The notes beneath the pieces were generated by a model. That model made no database searches. It was given only the letters and a program-made list of their open reading frames with translations, and had not been told where the DNA came from. Positions 10,783-26,321 of a stretch of DNA of 64,000 nt are shown here, piece after piece. The DNA is taken from positions 5,022,001 to 5,086,000 of the forward strand of contig NZ_CP113116.1 of NCBI RefSeq assembly GCF_026625985.1, written 5' to 3'. Within the stretch, counting starts at the first letter, position 1; every line of letters starts with the position of its first letter. Both the position numbers and the translations under genes were made by a program. Source of the stretch: Mycobacterium sp. Aquia_213 (lineage in GTDB: Bacteria > Actinomycetota > Actinomycetes > Mycobacteriales > Mycobacteriaceae).

Positions 10783-11541
10783 TCAGCCAGCGGCCTTGTC
10801 CCGCAAGAAGGCGATGTCGTCTTTGCGGCCTTCGTCGGAGGTTTCACAGATCACCGGCGCATCCGCGGCCTTGACCGCCGCGACCAGCAAGTCGGGATCG
10901 ATCTGGCCGGTGCCTAAATTGGCGTGCCGGTCCCGGCCCGAGCCCGCCTCGTCCTTGGAGTCGTTGCAGTGCACCAGATCGATCCGGCCGGTGATGGCCT
11001 TGATCCGGTCGACGGCGTCGACCAGCGCCTCACCGGCTGCCCAGGTGTGGCAGGTGTCCAGGCAGAAGCCAATTCCGCTGTCACCGATGACATCCCACAG
11101 CCTGCCGATGGTGTCGAAGTGGCGGGCCATCGCGTGGTCGCCGCCCGCGGTGTTTTCCAGGTACACCGGCACGGTCGATTCCAGCTGATCGAGCGCCTTA
11201 CGCCAGCGCTGAAAACCCTCGTCGAGGTCGTTGTCGTCGGCGACGTGGCCACCGTGCACGATGACCGCGGCAGCGCCGATGTCGGCGGCCGCATCGCAGG
11301 TCTGCTGCAGGATTTTGCGCGACGGGATCCGTACCCGGTTGTTCGCCGACGCGACATTGATCAGGTACGGCGCGTGCACGTAGATCGGCAGCGCCGCGGC
11401 CTTCAGCACGGCGGCATCCTCGCGCGGCTTGGGCGCCTTCCAACTCTGCGGGTTGCCGAGGAATATCTGTACTACGTCAGCGCCCTCGGCCTCCGCTGCG
11501 GCCAGCGGGTCTTGCGGACTGACGTGCGAACCAATAAGCAC
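10783..11541 (-). CDS. end: Endonuclease IV (AP endonuclease)
   Basis: This is a class II AP endonuclease of the Nfo family, cutting 5' to abasic sites in base excision repair with a trinuclear zinc centre. The product is 252 residues from the GTG at 11539-11541 (VLIGSHVSP), the same length as M. tuberculosis End. Metal-ligand motifs are recognisable: YVHAPYLINVAS, VIVHGGHV, VYLENTAGG, FCLDTCHTWAAGE, LVHCNDSKDEAGSGRDRHA and ICETSDEG. It converges on the small secreted protein gene and is divergent from the phosphorylase-HD cassette. Confidence 0.95.
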   Translation of the reverse strand: MLIGSHVSPQDPLAAAEAEGADVVQIFLGNPQSWKAPKPREDAAVLKAAALPIYVHAPYLINVASANNRVRIPSRKILQQTCDAAADIGAAAVIVHGGHVADDNDLDEGFQRWRKALDQLESTVPVYLENTAGGDHAMARHFDTIGRLWDVIGDSGIGFCLDTCHTWAAGEALVDAVDRIKAITGRIDLVHCNDSKDEAGSGRDRHANLGTGQIDPDLLVAAVKAADAPVICETSDEGRKDDIAFLRDKAAG

Positions 11542-11659
11542 GACACCCAGTCTAGTTTCGAGGGCTGACGGACGAGTACACCGCTGGACCCCGCGGCCGG
11601 AACGTGAGATGGTCTGAGCAAACACGGATGCTCGACCGATTCGGCGGCGGTGGATTCGA

Positions 11660-12556
11660 TTGCCAAGCACTCAACAGCTCGACGAATCCGAACTCATCCT
11701 GAATCCGGACGGCTCCGTCTACCACCTTCAGCTGCGGCCCCAGGATCTGGCCGGCAAGGTGATCTTGGTCGGTGATCCCGAGCGCGTCCCGATCGTCTCG
11801 CAACGCTTCGACTCCGTCGAGCTGACCGCCCGCAACCGGGAGTTCTCGACCCATACCGGCTACGTCGGCACCACTCGAATTTCGGTCGTGTCCACCGGCA
11901 TTGGCGCCGGGAGCATCGACATCGTGCTCAATGAGCTCGACGCGCTGGTCAACCTCGACCTGCAAGCACGCCGGCCGAAGCCCGATCACACCGCACTCGA
12001 GATCGTTCGCGTCGGGACCGCCGGAACGCTGCAGCCGGACGTGGCCCTGGACTCCTTCGTCGCCTCCTCCTACGCCGTGGGCCTGGACGGGCTGCTGCTG
12101 TTCTACGACCTGCCGTCTCCCCCCGACGCGGGCCTCGAGGAGGCCCTGCTGCGGCACCTCGAACTCCTGGAGATTCCGCTGCGCCCCTACGTGGTGAGCG
12201 GCGACCCCGGGCTGCACCGCACCTTCGTCGAGTCGGCCCGAGGCGTCTGCCATAGCGGGATCACCGTGACCTGCCCGGGTTTTCACGCACCACAGGATCG
12301 GTTCCTGCGAGCGCCGGCCCGACGCTCGGGTTGGCTGCCGCGCCTGTCCGAGTTCCGGCACGGCCCCCATCGGATCACGAATTTCGAGATGGAGACCGCG
12401 GACATCTACGGACTGGCGGGGATATTGGGGCATCGTGCCTGCTCGCTGAGCGCGATCGTCGCCGATCGGGTCGGCCGTAAGTTCAGTTCCCGTCCGGCAG
12501 AAACGATTTCGGAGCTGATCGATCTGGCCATCGCACAATTGGCGGAGGCGGTATGA
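11660..12556 (+). CDS. Nucleoside phosphorylase (uridine phosphorylase-like, PNP_UDP_1 fold)
   Basis: This is a 298-residue enzyme of the nucleoside phosphorylase superfamily, expected to split a nucleoside or related N-glycoside with phosphate or water. The active-site set looks complete: GDPERV at residues 38-43 and RVGTAG at 117-122 (phosphate), STGIGAGS near 78-85, EMET at 243-246 (ribose) and a late aspartate at D269 (base). The protein starts at TTG 11660 with a GGTGGA sequence nearby, and the N-terminus ELILNPDGSVYHLQL fits that start. From memory, it resembles the roughly 290-residue uridine-phosphorylase-like type common in Bacteroidota more than usual mycobacterial PNPs. Its last four bases overlap the next gene (ATGA), so the two are coupled. 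It is absent from this locus in H37Rv. Confidence 0.85.
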   Translation: MPSTQQLDESELILNPDGSVYHLQLRPQDLAGKVILVGDPERVPIVSQRFDSVELTARNREFSTHTGYVGTTRISVVSTGIGAGSIDIVLNELDALVNLDLQARRPKPDHTALEIVRVGTAGTLQPDVALDSFVASSYAVGLDGLLLFYDLPSPPDAGLEEALLRHLELLEIPLRPYVVSGDPGLHRTFVESARGVCHSGITVTCPGFHAPQDRFLRAPARRSGWLPRLSEFRHGPHRITNFEMETADIYGLAGILGHRACSLSAIVADRVGRKFSSRPAETISELIDLAIAQLAEAV

Positions 12557-14328
12557 CGCCGACGGACGCCGACGCCACGCTGGATCTACTGCTTCCGGTC
12601 CGCATTCGCGAACTCATCGAGCGCAACTACTACTCGAAGGTGAACGCGAGCCTGACCCTCGAGGAGGTGGCCAAGGATCCGGCCTTCCTGGAGGATCCGA
12701 TCAGCCACCTCGCGCTGTTCACCGATCACGGCGTGATGCACATGCGCGACGTCGCCCATCGCATCGTCGACATGATCGCGAACGTGTCGGGAGTCAAGAT
12801 CGCCGAGCGGCCCCGGCTTCGCCTGGACGTCATGACGAGCTACGGCTGCCTGCTCGCCTACGTCCACGACATCGGGATGTCTGACCTGAATCCCTTTGGG
12901 CGAGTGGTCCATGCGGAGTTCGGCGGGCACGAGGCTTTCGGCGGGGCCTTCGACGAGATCGTCGACATTCTGTGGGAGGAGAACATCGGGAACCTGGCCT
13001 GGAGGGTGCTGCGCCTGACCAACGCCGGCGTGTTCGAAGGCCCCCCGCAACGGATCCTGCGCGAACTCGCCTCGCTGGGCTATGCCCACAGCAAGAGCTC
13101 CGTGCCCGCCGCGATGCTCAACGACACCACGGCGCTGCGCGAAAGGATGCTGCATATCCTGAGCCATCCGCTGGAGGCGCTGTACCACGCGAAGCGACTG
13201 AAGAAGAGCCGGACCGACGACCAGCGCGCGCATCACCAGGCCGCACTGCAACGCGCCGCGAGCCCGGCGGCATTGGAAGAGCACCGCGGCCAGCTGCTTG
13301 CCCGCCACTACGACGACTTCGAGAGTACGGCCTTCGCCTGGCTGGAAGTCGTTGCACCGCAAGCTCAAGAGTTCGTCGCCGACGTCGTGGACACCATCCG
13401 CTGCCTGCGCTGCGCGGATGCGCTGCGACAGCGCGGCACCCACCTGAGGACCTCGGGCAACTACCAGATTTTCATCGATCAGCGGACCGCGAACGCGGTC
13501 TATGCCTTGCATGACCGAGAGGGGCGGACATACCTTCTCGAGGGCGACAACCCGATCAATGCCGGCGAGGCCAACCTCGAGGTGTCGGAAGTCACCCACG
13601 AAGGCGACCTGCGCTTCGCGTTCTTCCGCGGCAGCTTTGGATCGGAGGAGGCGGTGCACCGCGCGGCGCACAACGCCTCGGTCATTGTCGACGACATTCA
13701 GGCCGACGTCGTCGACAGCTTCATCGGCGGCGCGGACGACAATGGCGGCCGGCGCACCTGCGTGCTCCTCGAACACACCGAAGACAATCCCGAATTCGCG
13801 GCGCTGGTAGCCGATTTGGTGGTCGCTCGCGCGCCGTCGCTCAAGGATCGCGTCGTCTGCGTACCGGCCTTGCGCAACGCTCCCGAGCCGGAACGGCGGC
13901 GTTTCCTGGCAGCCAGCGCGATCGACTGGGACCACGAGAAACGCATGACCTTTCTGCGTAACGTCGCGGGCCGCGGCTACCGCACCGATCACATCGATCC
14001 CGACCTCGGCTTCAAAAGCACACGCCTGAGCCATCTTTCGCCGGGCGAATGCCTCACCGAAGTCGGTGCCCGGGCAAGCTTTGTCTATGTCCCACTGACG
14101 TCCGGGCTGCGCGGCCGACCGTCGGGCGGTTACGACTACTTTCGGGTTCACCCGTGGGAGCCGTTGGGCGTCACCGGCGTAATCCGGGGCGATTTCCGGA
14201 ACTCCACGGTCGTCGCGGAGGACGAGGTGGACGTGCTGATCCTGCCGAAGGACGTCTACCTTCGGCACTGGCACCGCAATTACACGCCGGCGGAATTCTC
14301 CGATCTCATCCGCAACCTGCCGATGTGA
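12553..14328 (+). CDS. HD-domain phosphohydrolase with predicted cNMP-binding-like C-terminus
   Basis: This is a 591-residue soluble protein of unknown role, coupled to the preceding phosphorylase by an ATGA overlap. The N-terminal half looks like a metal-dependent HD phosphohydrolase. It has TDHGVMHMRDVAHR (H59/H63), the HD pair H105-D106 in LAYVHDIGM, H120/H126, YAHSKSSVP (H179) and a late metal-ligand aspartate, D289, in CLRCADALRQRG. The middle (about 300-480) matches nothing I recognise. Residues about 492-575 resemble a cyclic-nucleotide-binding beta-roll (LSPGECLTEVG, SGLRGRPSGG, LGVTGVIRGDFRNSTVVA, VDVLILPKDVY), but the usual phosphate-binding Glu and Arg appear replaced. It could be a ligand-gated nucleotidase, and a defence or nucleotide-stress role is only a hypothesis. 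Confidence 0.7.
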   Translation: MTPTDADATLDLLLPVRIRELIERNYYSKVNASLTLEEVAKDPAFLEDPISHLALFTDHGVMHMRDVAHRIVDMIANVSGVKIAERPRLRLDVMTSYGCLLAYVHDIGMSDLNPFGRVVHAEFGGHEAFGGAFDEIVDILWEENIGNLAWRVLRLTNAGVFEGPPQRILRELASLGYAHSKSSVPAAMLNDTTALRERMLHILSHPLEALYHAKRLKKSRTDDQRAHHQAALQRAASPAALEEHRGQLLARHYDDFESTAFAWLEVVAPQAQEFVADVVDTIRCLRCADALRQRGTHLRTSGNYQIFIDQRTANAVYALHDREGRTYLLEGDNPINAGEANLEVSEVTHEGDLRFAFFRGSFGSEEAVHRAAHNASVIVDDIQADVVDSFIGGADDNGGRRTCVLLEHTEDNPEFAALVADLVVARAPSLKDRVVCVPALRNAPEPERRRFLAASAIDWDHEKRMTFLRNVAGRGYRTDHIDPDLGFKSTRLSHLSPGECLTEVGARASFVYVPLTSGLRGRPSGGYDYFRVHPWEPLGVTGVIRGDFRNSTVVAEDEVDVLILPKDVYLRHWHRNYTPAEFSDLIRNLPM

Positions 14329-14334
14329 TCAGGC

Positions 14335-14392
14335 GCGAACGTGAAGCTGGCCGCACGTTCGGTGTCGAGTGTGAAGCCAACTTCACGTTCGG
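14335..14392. repeat. Imperfect inverted repeat downstream of the HD gene
   Basis: A 17-base arm at 14335-14351 (GCGAACGTGAAGCTGGC) is answered by an inverted copy at 14376-14392, with mismatches only at one internal base and at the last base. A further GTGAAGCC/CACGTTC submotif recurs between them. It lies between the HD-gene stop and the terminator at 14413-14448. It may be a dispersed repeat copy or part of the 3' end of the transcript. Confidence 0.5.
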
Positions 14393-14412
14393 CGGCAAGG
14401 CGGCCACGGCAA

Positions 14413-14448
14413 CGAAAAAGCCCCGGGCGTGAACCCGGGGCTTTTTCG
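14413..14448. terminator. Bidirectional intrinsic terminator between the HD gene and rpoC
   Basis: A perfect 15-base-pair stem (14413-14427 with 14434-14448) has the GC core GCCCCGGG, a six-base loop CGTGAA, and A5/T5 tracts on the two flanks. A U-tract therefore follows the hairpin in both directions. It ends the convergent plus-strand phosphorylase-HD transcript and the minus-strand rpoBC transcript, whose rpoC stop is at 14457. Confidence 0.85.
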
Positions 14449-14456
14449 ATTGTTGA

Positions 14457-18407
<3,951 letters not shown>

Positions 18408-18441
18408 GTAACTCCCTTTCCCCTTGCGGGTTTAGTAACTA

Positions 18442-21927
<3,486 letters not shown>

Positions 21928-22373
21928 GATGCATCCTTCCAGCACCTCGTGCGACTGACGAGTACCGGGGCCACCGGACCGTTCGCCGCGATTATTTCGG
22001 TTAAAGCCGGCGAACGAACTGCTCGAGCCTCACGCGCGCAACTAAATAGCTGAGCCGCAGAGGGGGCTCAGACTAAGACCACGGTGTCTGGTGGCGGGTG
22101 AGGTGGGCAGGAAGTAGCCAGCGCAACGTCCAACAATAGCGCAGGCGCGCGCATTCCTCAACTACCCATCCAGGGGGGTCGACGCTGGCTGGCATCTCGA
22201 ATTTCCCGTGGGTACATTCTGCCCAACAGATTGACCCGTACACGCCTTTTCGTCAAGAGGAAGCCGCGGCAAGTTGTCGCCGAATTCCTCCGGGTGCAGG
22301 TTCGGGCGCGCACAACTGGACCCGAACACCACGGCACGCCGTGGCGATGGGGTCCAGGGATCAGAGATTGCGA
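21928..22373. other. Intergenic region between rpoB and mkl
   Basis: This stretch of about 450 bases contains no convincing coding sequence. It holds the probable rpoB promoter (22133-22161) and a long rpoBC leader. A second weak -35-like TTGACG on the minus strand (22251-22256) has no good -10. No terminator for mkl was identified with confidence. In H37Rv a multi-gene block with toxin-antitoxin pairs separates rpoB from mkl, and none of it is present here. Confidence 0.6.
22133..22161 (-). promoter_or_regulatory. Probable rpoB-rpoC promoter
   Basis: On the minus strand a TTGAGG -35 box (22156-22161) and a TATTGT -10 box (22133-22138) are separated by 17 bases, close to the sigma-A consensus. 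Transcription would begin near 22126, about 200 bases before the rpoB start. The -10 hexamer is the same as in the proposed rpsL promoter of this window. Confidence 0.65.
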
Positions 22374-23384
22374 CTAGTCGCCGAACTCGTGCGCTTGGTA
22401 CTTGTGCGTGCCCTCGAGGTCGTCGAGGATCGCGGTCTGCGCCTTCTTGGGCAGGGTGTGCAACATCTCGCGCACCCGGGCCTGGCGCCGGGCCACCGCT
22501 TTGCGCTCCGGCATCCCCGGTGTCGCCAAGATCTGAGGCGGCACGCCCTCGATCTCCTCGGTGCCGCCGGAGTGGTGACCGGCATCGACCATGGCTTGCT
22601 CTTCGGCCATGGTCGCCTCGTCCTTCTCCTCGGACATACCGATCGGCCCGATGCGGCGGCCGTTGAGGAACTGGCGCACCACCGGCTCATCGCTGGTCAG
22701 CAGCACCTCGCGCGGGCCGAACATGACCAGGTGTTTGCGGAACAGCATGCCGATGTTGTCCGGCACCGTGCGGGCAACGCTGATGTTGTGCGTCACGATC
22801 AGGATGGTCGCGTCGATCTGCGCGTTGATGTCCAGGATCAGCTGGCTGAGGTAGGCGGTACGGACCGGGTCCAGACCGGAGTCGGGCTCGTCGCAGAGAA
22901 TGATCTGCGGGTCCAAGACCAGGGCGCGGGCCAGGCCGGCACGCTTGCGCATACCACCGGAGATCTCGCCGGGGAACTTCCTCTCGTCACCGCCGAGGCC
23001 CACCAATTCGAGCTTCTCCATGACGATGTCACGGATCTCGCCTTCCTTCTTCTTGGTGTGCTCACGCAGCGGGAAAGCGGTGTTGTCATAGAGATTCATC
23101 GAGCCGAACAGCGCGCCGTCCTGGAACAGCACCCCGAACAACGTGCGGATCTCGTACAGCTCCTTGGCCGAGCATTCGATGATGTCGGTGCCGTCGATGA
23201 CAATCGAGCCACGTTCCGGACGAAGGAGGCCGATCAAGGACTTCAAGAACACGGACTTGCCGGTACCCGACGGGCCCAGCAAAACGCTGACCTCCCCAGA
23301 AGGGATATCGAGGGTCACGTCTTCCCAAATCCTCGAGGATCCGAAGGACTTGGTCAGACCGCTGACCTCAATAGCGACGCCCAT
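22374..23384 (-). CDS. mkl: Mkl (MceG) ABC transporter ATPase
   Basis: This cytoplasmic ATPase energises the Mce lipid importers (cholesterol and fatty acid uptake) in mycobacteria. From the ATG at 23382-23384 (MGVAIEVSGLTKSFGSS) it is 336 residues, with AAGGA well placed upstream. A GTG at 23441 would add 19 residues, as in the M. tuberculosis annotation, but lacks a ribosome binding site. The motifs are Walker A GPSGTGKS (37-44), signature ISGGMRKR, Walker B IILCDEPDSGLDP and the H-loop VTHNIS. The C-terminal extension after HLVMFG, rich in acidic residues and ending in a helical HTLPKKAQ segment, is typical of Mkl. No mce genes are in the window. Confidence 0.93.
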   Translation of the reverse strand: MGVAIEVSGLTKSFGSSRIWEDVTLDIPSGEVSVLLGPSGTGKSVFLKSLIGLLRPERGSIVIDGTDIIECSAKELYEIRTLFGVLFQDGALFGSMNLYDNTAFPLREHTKKKEGEIRDIVMEKLELVGLGGDERKFPGEISGGMRKRAGLARALVLDPQIILCDEPDSGLDPVRTAYLSQLILDINAQIDATILIVTHNISVARTVPDNIGMLFRKHLVMFGPREVLLTSDEPVVRQFLNGRRIGPIGMSEEKDEATMAEEQAMVDAGHHSGGTEEIEGVPPQILATPGMPERKAVARRQARVREMLHTLPKKAQTAILDDLEGTHKYQAHEFGD

Positions 23385-23558
23385 AGGGAATCCTTCCGTC
23401 GACGCATGCTGCCACCTGCCCCTTTGTGTGGCATGAGTCACTGTAGCGCACGCCCGGGACCACACAGCATGGTTGCACAGCACCGCCGCGAAAAATTCGC
23501 CGACCTGAGACCCACCCCTGCAGGAAGGGTAATCGCCCTGGCAGCGGCGGTAAAGCGG

Positions 23559-25073
23559 TCAGACGGCCGGCGCCCAGTTACCGTGGAAGCCCATCGGTAC
23601 GCGCTGCGGCAAGTGCACGGTCGCAACCGACTCGAGGGTCTGGGCGTCCAGCATCAGCAATTGCCCCTCGTCACGGCCGCGGTGATAGGCGTAGCCCATC
23701 AGGACGCCGTCGTCCTCGGCACGCTGCCCGGAGCCGTTCGTCGGGTTGGGCACAAAACACATCTCGCCGAGCAAAAGGTCGGGTTCCAGCCCCGCGACGG
23801 TGCTTGATCCCGTGGCGTAGTCGTGCTTGTACAGCGCCGAGGTCATCTCGGTTGCGCCGCCGGAGAGGTAGCCCCCGTCCATCCCGACGGCGTAGCCGAA
23901 CCGGTGTCGATCGCCCAGTAGCGCCTCGTCGATCCGGGGAAACTCCTGCGGACGATCGTCGCGGCGTTCGGTGGCAACCGCACCCGTGCTCAGGTTGATC
24001 GTCCAGCGATCCAGCGTCGGCCGGCTGTCGCCGGGACCGCGCAGGTCGCGGTCGAACATCCGCGCGTAGCGCACCACGTCGAGCACCAGGACCTCGGCCC
24101 CGTCGCGCATCTCCGAGTAGGCGTTGAGCGGGTGGAAGACGTAGCAGGGCTCGATGTCGAACCAACGCACGTCAGCGTTGCCGCCTTCGCGGGGCATGAC
24201 CCCGATGCGCGCCGGGTAGTTGTTCTTCCAGCTGTACGGCATCTGGTTCGAGGGCTGCCGATTACGGTTGATCGCCATCATCATCGGGCTGGGAATGCGG
24301 ACCCGGCCGAGCACCGACTGCACCACCAGCCGGGCCGGCGAACTCAGCCAGCGCGGCACGTTGGCCGGCGCGACCTGCATCGGGTCGAACGTCACCGGCA
24401 GGTCGTAGATCACCACGTACTTATCGGTCAGGGAGAAGTCGTGCATCATCGGCGATCCGGTCACGTCGATGTCGACGGTGCGCCGCGCCCGCCCGGCGGT
24501 GTCGATCACCGAGTACTGCACGGAACGCCCGCGCCCGAAGCAGTAGGACACCGCGTGCAGTTCACCGGTGTGCGGATCGCGGTGCGGGTGGGCGGTGTAG
24601 CCACCGAACAGTGTCCCGTCGAAGTCACAGGGACCGACGGTGTCCAGGTCGTCGGTGAGTTCGTAGTTGGCACCACCACCCTCGACCAGCGCCAGCGTCC
24701 GCCCGGCGTGGGTCAGCACGTTGGTGTTGGGTTTGACCGACAGCATCCCGGCACGCGGATCAAGCACCGCGGGCTCGGGTTCGCCCAGTGCGGCGCAGGT
24801 CGGCGCGCTGCGGACCCAGCGGTTGCGATACCAGCTCGCCTTGCCGTCGCGCAGCGCCAGGCCATGCACCATCGCGTCGCCGGTGAACCAGTGATAGGTG
24901 GCCGCGTCGACCTCGGCGGCCGGGTTGGGCCCATTGCGCAGGTAGCGCCCGTCCAGGTGTTCGGGGATGTGGCCGGTGACGGCTAGGTCGGTCGCGGTCA
25001 CTTCGGTGTGCACCGGCGCCAGGAAGCCCTCCAGGTACGGGTTTCCGATTGTGGGGGTCTGTGTGGAAGTCAT
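23559..25073 (-). CDS. Carotenoid cleavage oxygenase (Rv0654-like)
   Basis: This 504-residue non-haem iron dioxygenase cleaves carotenoid or apocarotenoid double bonds. Rv0654 is the characterised mycobacterial relative. The four iron-binding histidines of the seven-bladed propeller are visible: H162 (TAHPHRDP), H211 (SPMMHDFSL), H314 (VFHPLNAY) and H497 (GFHGNW). AGGAG precedes the ATG. A divergent TetR gene starts 84 bases away with an operator-like palindrome between them, so this enzyme is probably the TetR target. No carotenoid synthesis genes are in the window. Confidence 0.93.
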   Translation of the reverse strand: MTSTQTPTIGNPYLEGFLAPVHTEVTATDLAVTGHIPEHLDGRYLRNGPNPAAEVDAATYHWFTGDAMVHGLALRDGKASWYRNRWVRSAPTCAALGEPEPAVLDPRAGMLSVKPNTNVLTHAGRTLALVEGGGANYELTDDLDTVGPCDFDGTLFGGYTAHPHRDPHTGELHAVSYCFGRGRSVQYSVIDTAGRARRTVDIDVTGSPMMHDFSLTDKYVVIYDLPVTFDPMQVAPANVPRWLSSPARLVVQSVLGRVRIPSPMMMAINRNRQPSNQMPYSWKNNYPARIGVMPREGGNADVRWFDIEPCYVFHPLNAYSEMRDGAEVLVLDVVRYARMFDRDLRGPGDSRPTLDRWTINLSTGAVATERRDDRPQEFPRIDEALLGDRHRFGYAVGMDGGYLSGGATEMTSALYKHDYATGSSTVAGLEPDLLLGEMCFVPNPTNGSGQRAEDDGVLMGYAYHRGRDEGQLLMLDAQTLESVATVHLPQRVPMGFHGNWAPAV

Positions 25074-25086
25074 GGGCTGAACTCCT

Positions 25087-25110
25087 ATAACATCGTTATT
25101 TCAGCGTTAT
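25087..25110. promoter_or_regulatory. ATAAC/GTTAT palindrome, probable TetR operator
   Basis: A perfect palindrome ATAAC-ATC-GTTAT (25087-25099) is followed by a third GTTAT half-site at 25106-25110. The cluster lies between the divergent carotenoid oxygenase and TetR genes and is markedly AT-rich. It would allow binding of a TetR dimer that represses both promoters. The pairing is inferred from position. Confidence 0.55.
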
Positions 25111-25156
25111 TGTGACGGTACGCCGGTGATGAGAAGATGGCAAGGCCTCGACGGAG

Positions 25157-25843
25157 ATGGTTGGAGAGATGACTTCGGAAGTTCAGCGCAGTGTGCGCGA
25201 GGAAATGCTGCACGCCGCGGTCGACCTGCTTGATAGCGACGGCCCGGATGCCTTGCAGACCCGCAAAGTGGCCAGCGCCGCGGGGACCTCGACGATGTCG
25301 GTGTACACCCACTTCGGCGGGATGCAGGCGCTGATCGCCGCCGTCGCCGAGGAGGGGTTGCGACAGTTCGACGAGGCCCAAACGGTGCCGCAGACCGCCG
25401 ACCCGGTCGCCGATCTGTTCGTCACCGGCGCCGCCTACCGCCGCTACGCCATCGAGCGCCCACACATGTATCGCCTGATGTTCGGCAGCACCAGTGCGCA
25501 CGGCATCAACGCGCCGGCCGGCAACGTCCTGACGCTCACGGTCGCCGAGATCGAGCAGCACCACCCCAGCTTCGCGCACGTGGTGCGGGTGGTGCGCCGG
25601 TGCATGCTGGCCGGCCGGATCACCACGGGCGCCGCCGACGACGACGCGTGCGTCGTGGCCACCGCGGCCCAGTTCTGGGCGTTGATCCACGGGTTCGTGA
25701 TGCTCGAGCTGGCCGGGTACTACGGGGACGACGGCTCGGCCGTCGCGCCGGTGCTCAACGCGATGACCTCGAATCTGCTTGTCGCCCTGGGAGATACAGC
25801 CGAACGGGTGGCACAGTCGGTGGGGTCGGCGTACTCCGGCTGA
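25157..25843 (+). CDS. TetR-family regulator (Rv0653c-like)
   Basis: This 228-residue regulator has an N-terminal helix-turn-helix (about residues 12-60: REEMLHAAVDLLDSDG, then VASAAGTSTMSVYTHFGG) and a helical C-terminal domain (TetR_C/WHG type, with FWALIHGFVMLELAG). Two starts are possible, ATG 25157 or ATG 25169 (MTSEVQRSV). Neither has an ideally spaced ribosome binding site. It is divergent from the carotenoid oxygenase gene, with operator-like repeats between them. It converges on rplL across a strong terminator. Confidence 0.9.
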   Translation: MVGEMTSEVQRSVREEMLHAAVDLLDSDGPDALQTRKVASAAGTSTMSVYTHFGGMQALIAAVAEEGLRQFDEAQTVPQTADPVADLFVTGAAYRRYAIERPHMYRLMFGSTSAHGINAPAGNVLTLTVAEIEQHHPSFAHVVRVVRRCMLAGRITTGAADDDACVVATAAQFWALIHGFVMLELAGYYGDDGSAVAPVLNAMTSNLLVALGDTAERVAQSVGSAYSG

Positions 25844-25850
25844 ACACACG

Positions 25851-25880
25851 AAACCCCCGGGACCAGGGTCCCGGGGGTTT
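25851..25880. terminator. Bidirectional terminator between the TetR gene and rplL
   Basis: A perfect 13-base-pair stem (25851-25863 with 25868-25880) carries the core CCCCCGGGAC and a CAGG loop, with AAA/TTT on the flanks. It separates the convergent plus-strand TetR and minus-strand rplJL transcripts. Confidence 0.8.
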
Positions 25881-25892
25881 GCGCGAGTTGAA

Positions 25893-26288
25893 CTACTTGA
25901 CGGTGACGGTCGCGCCGGCGGCCTCGAGCTTGCCCTTGGCTTCCTCGGCGGCTTCCTTGGCGACCTTCTCCAGCAGCGGCTTGGGTGCGCCGTCGACCAA
26001 GTCCTTGGCCTCTTTCAGGCCCAGGCCGGAGACGATCTCACGGACGACCTTGATGACGCCGATCTTCTTGTCACCGGCGGCCTCGAGGATGACGTCGAAC
26101 TCGGACTGCTCCTCGGCGGCCTCAGCGGGCGCACCACCGGCGGCGGCACCACCGGCAGCGGCAACGGCGACCGGGGCGGCCGCGGTGACCTCGAAGGTCT
26201 CCTCGAACTTCTTCACGAAGTCCGACAGCTCGAGCAGGGTCATTTCCTTGAAGACGTCGAGCAGGTCATCGGTAGAGATTTTTGCCAT
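25893..26288 (-). CDS. rplL: 50S ribosomal protein L7/L12
   Basis: This protein forms the flexible stalk dimers that recruit translation factor GTPases. The 131-residue sequence has the N-terminal dimerisation domain (MAKISTDDLLDVFKEMTLLE), an Ala/Gly/Pro hinge around residues 35-58, and the C-terminal globular domain (FDVILEAAGDKKIGVIKVVR). It lies about 30 bases downstream of rplJ and is followed by the terminator at 25851-25880. Confidence 0.98.
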   Translation of the reverse strand: MAKISTDDLLDVFKEMTLLELSDFVKKFEETFEVTAAAPVAVAAAGGAAAGGAPAEAAEEQSEFDVILEAAGDKKIGVIKVVREIVSGLGLKEAKDLVDGAPKPLLEKVAKEAAEEAKGKLEAAGATVTVK

Positions 26289-26321
26289 GGTGTGGGTCCT
26301 TCCTTGTTTTTGGTTTGTGGG

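Noticed and set aside
11660..14328. The phosphorylase-HD pair as a CBASS, Pycsar or Detocs system
   Set aside because: No nucleotide cyclase, sensor kinase or response regulator is nearby. The cNMP-like domain is only inferred. I leave it as an undescribed cassette, not a named system.
22234..22256. A second rpoB promoter using the TTGACG at 22251-22256
   Set aside because: There is no acceptable -10 at the right spacing: the hexamer reads CAATCT. The TTGAGG/TATTGT pair at 22133-22161 is far better.
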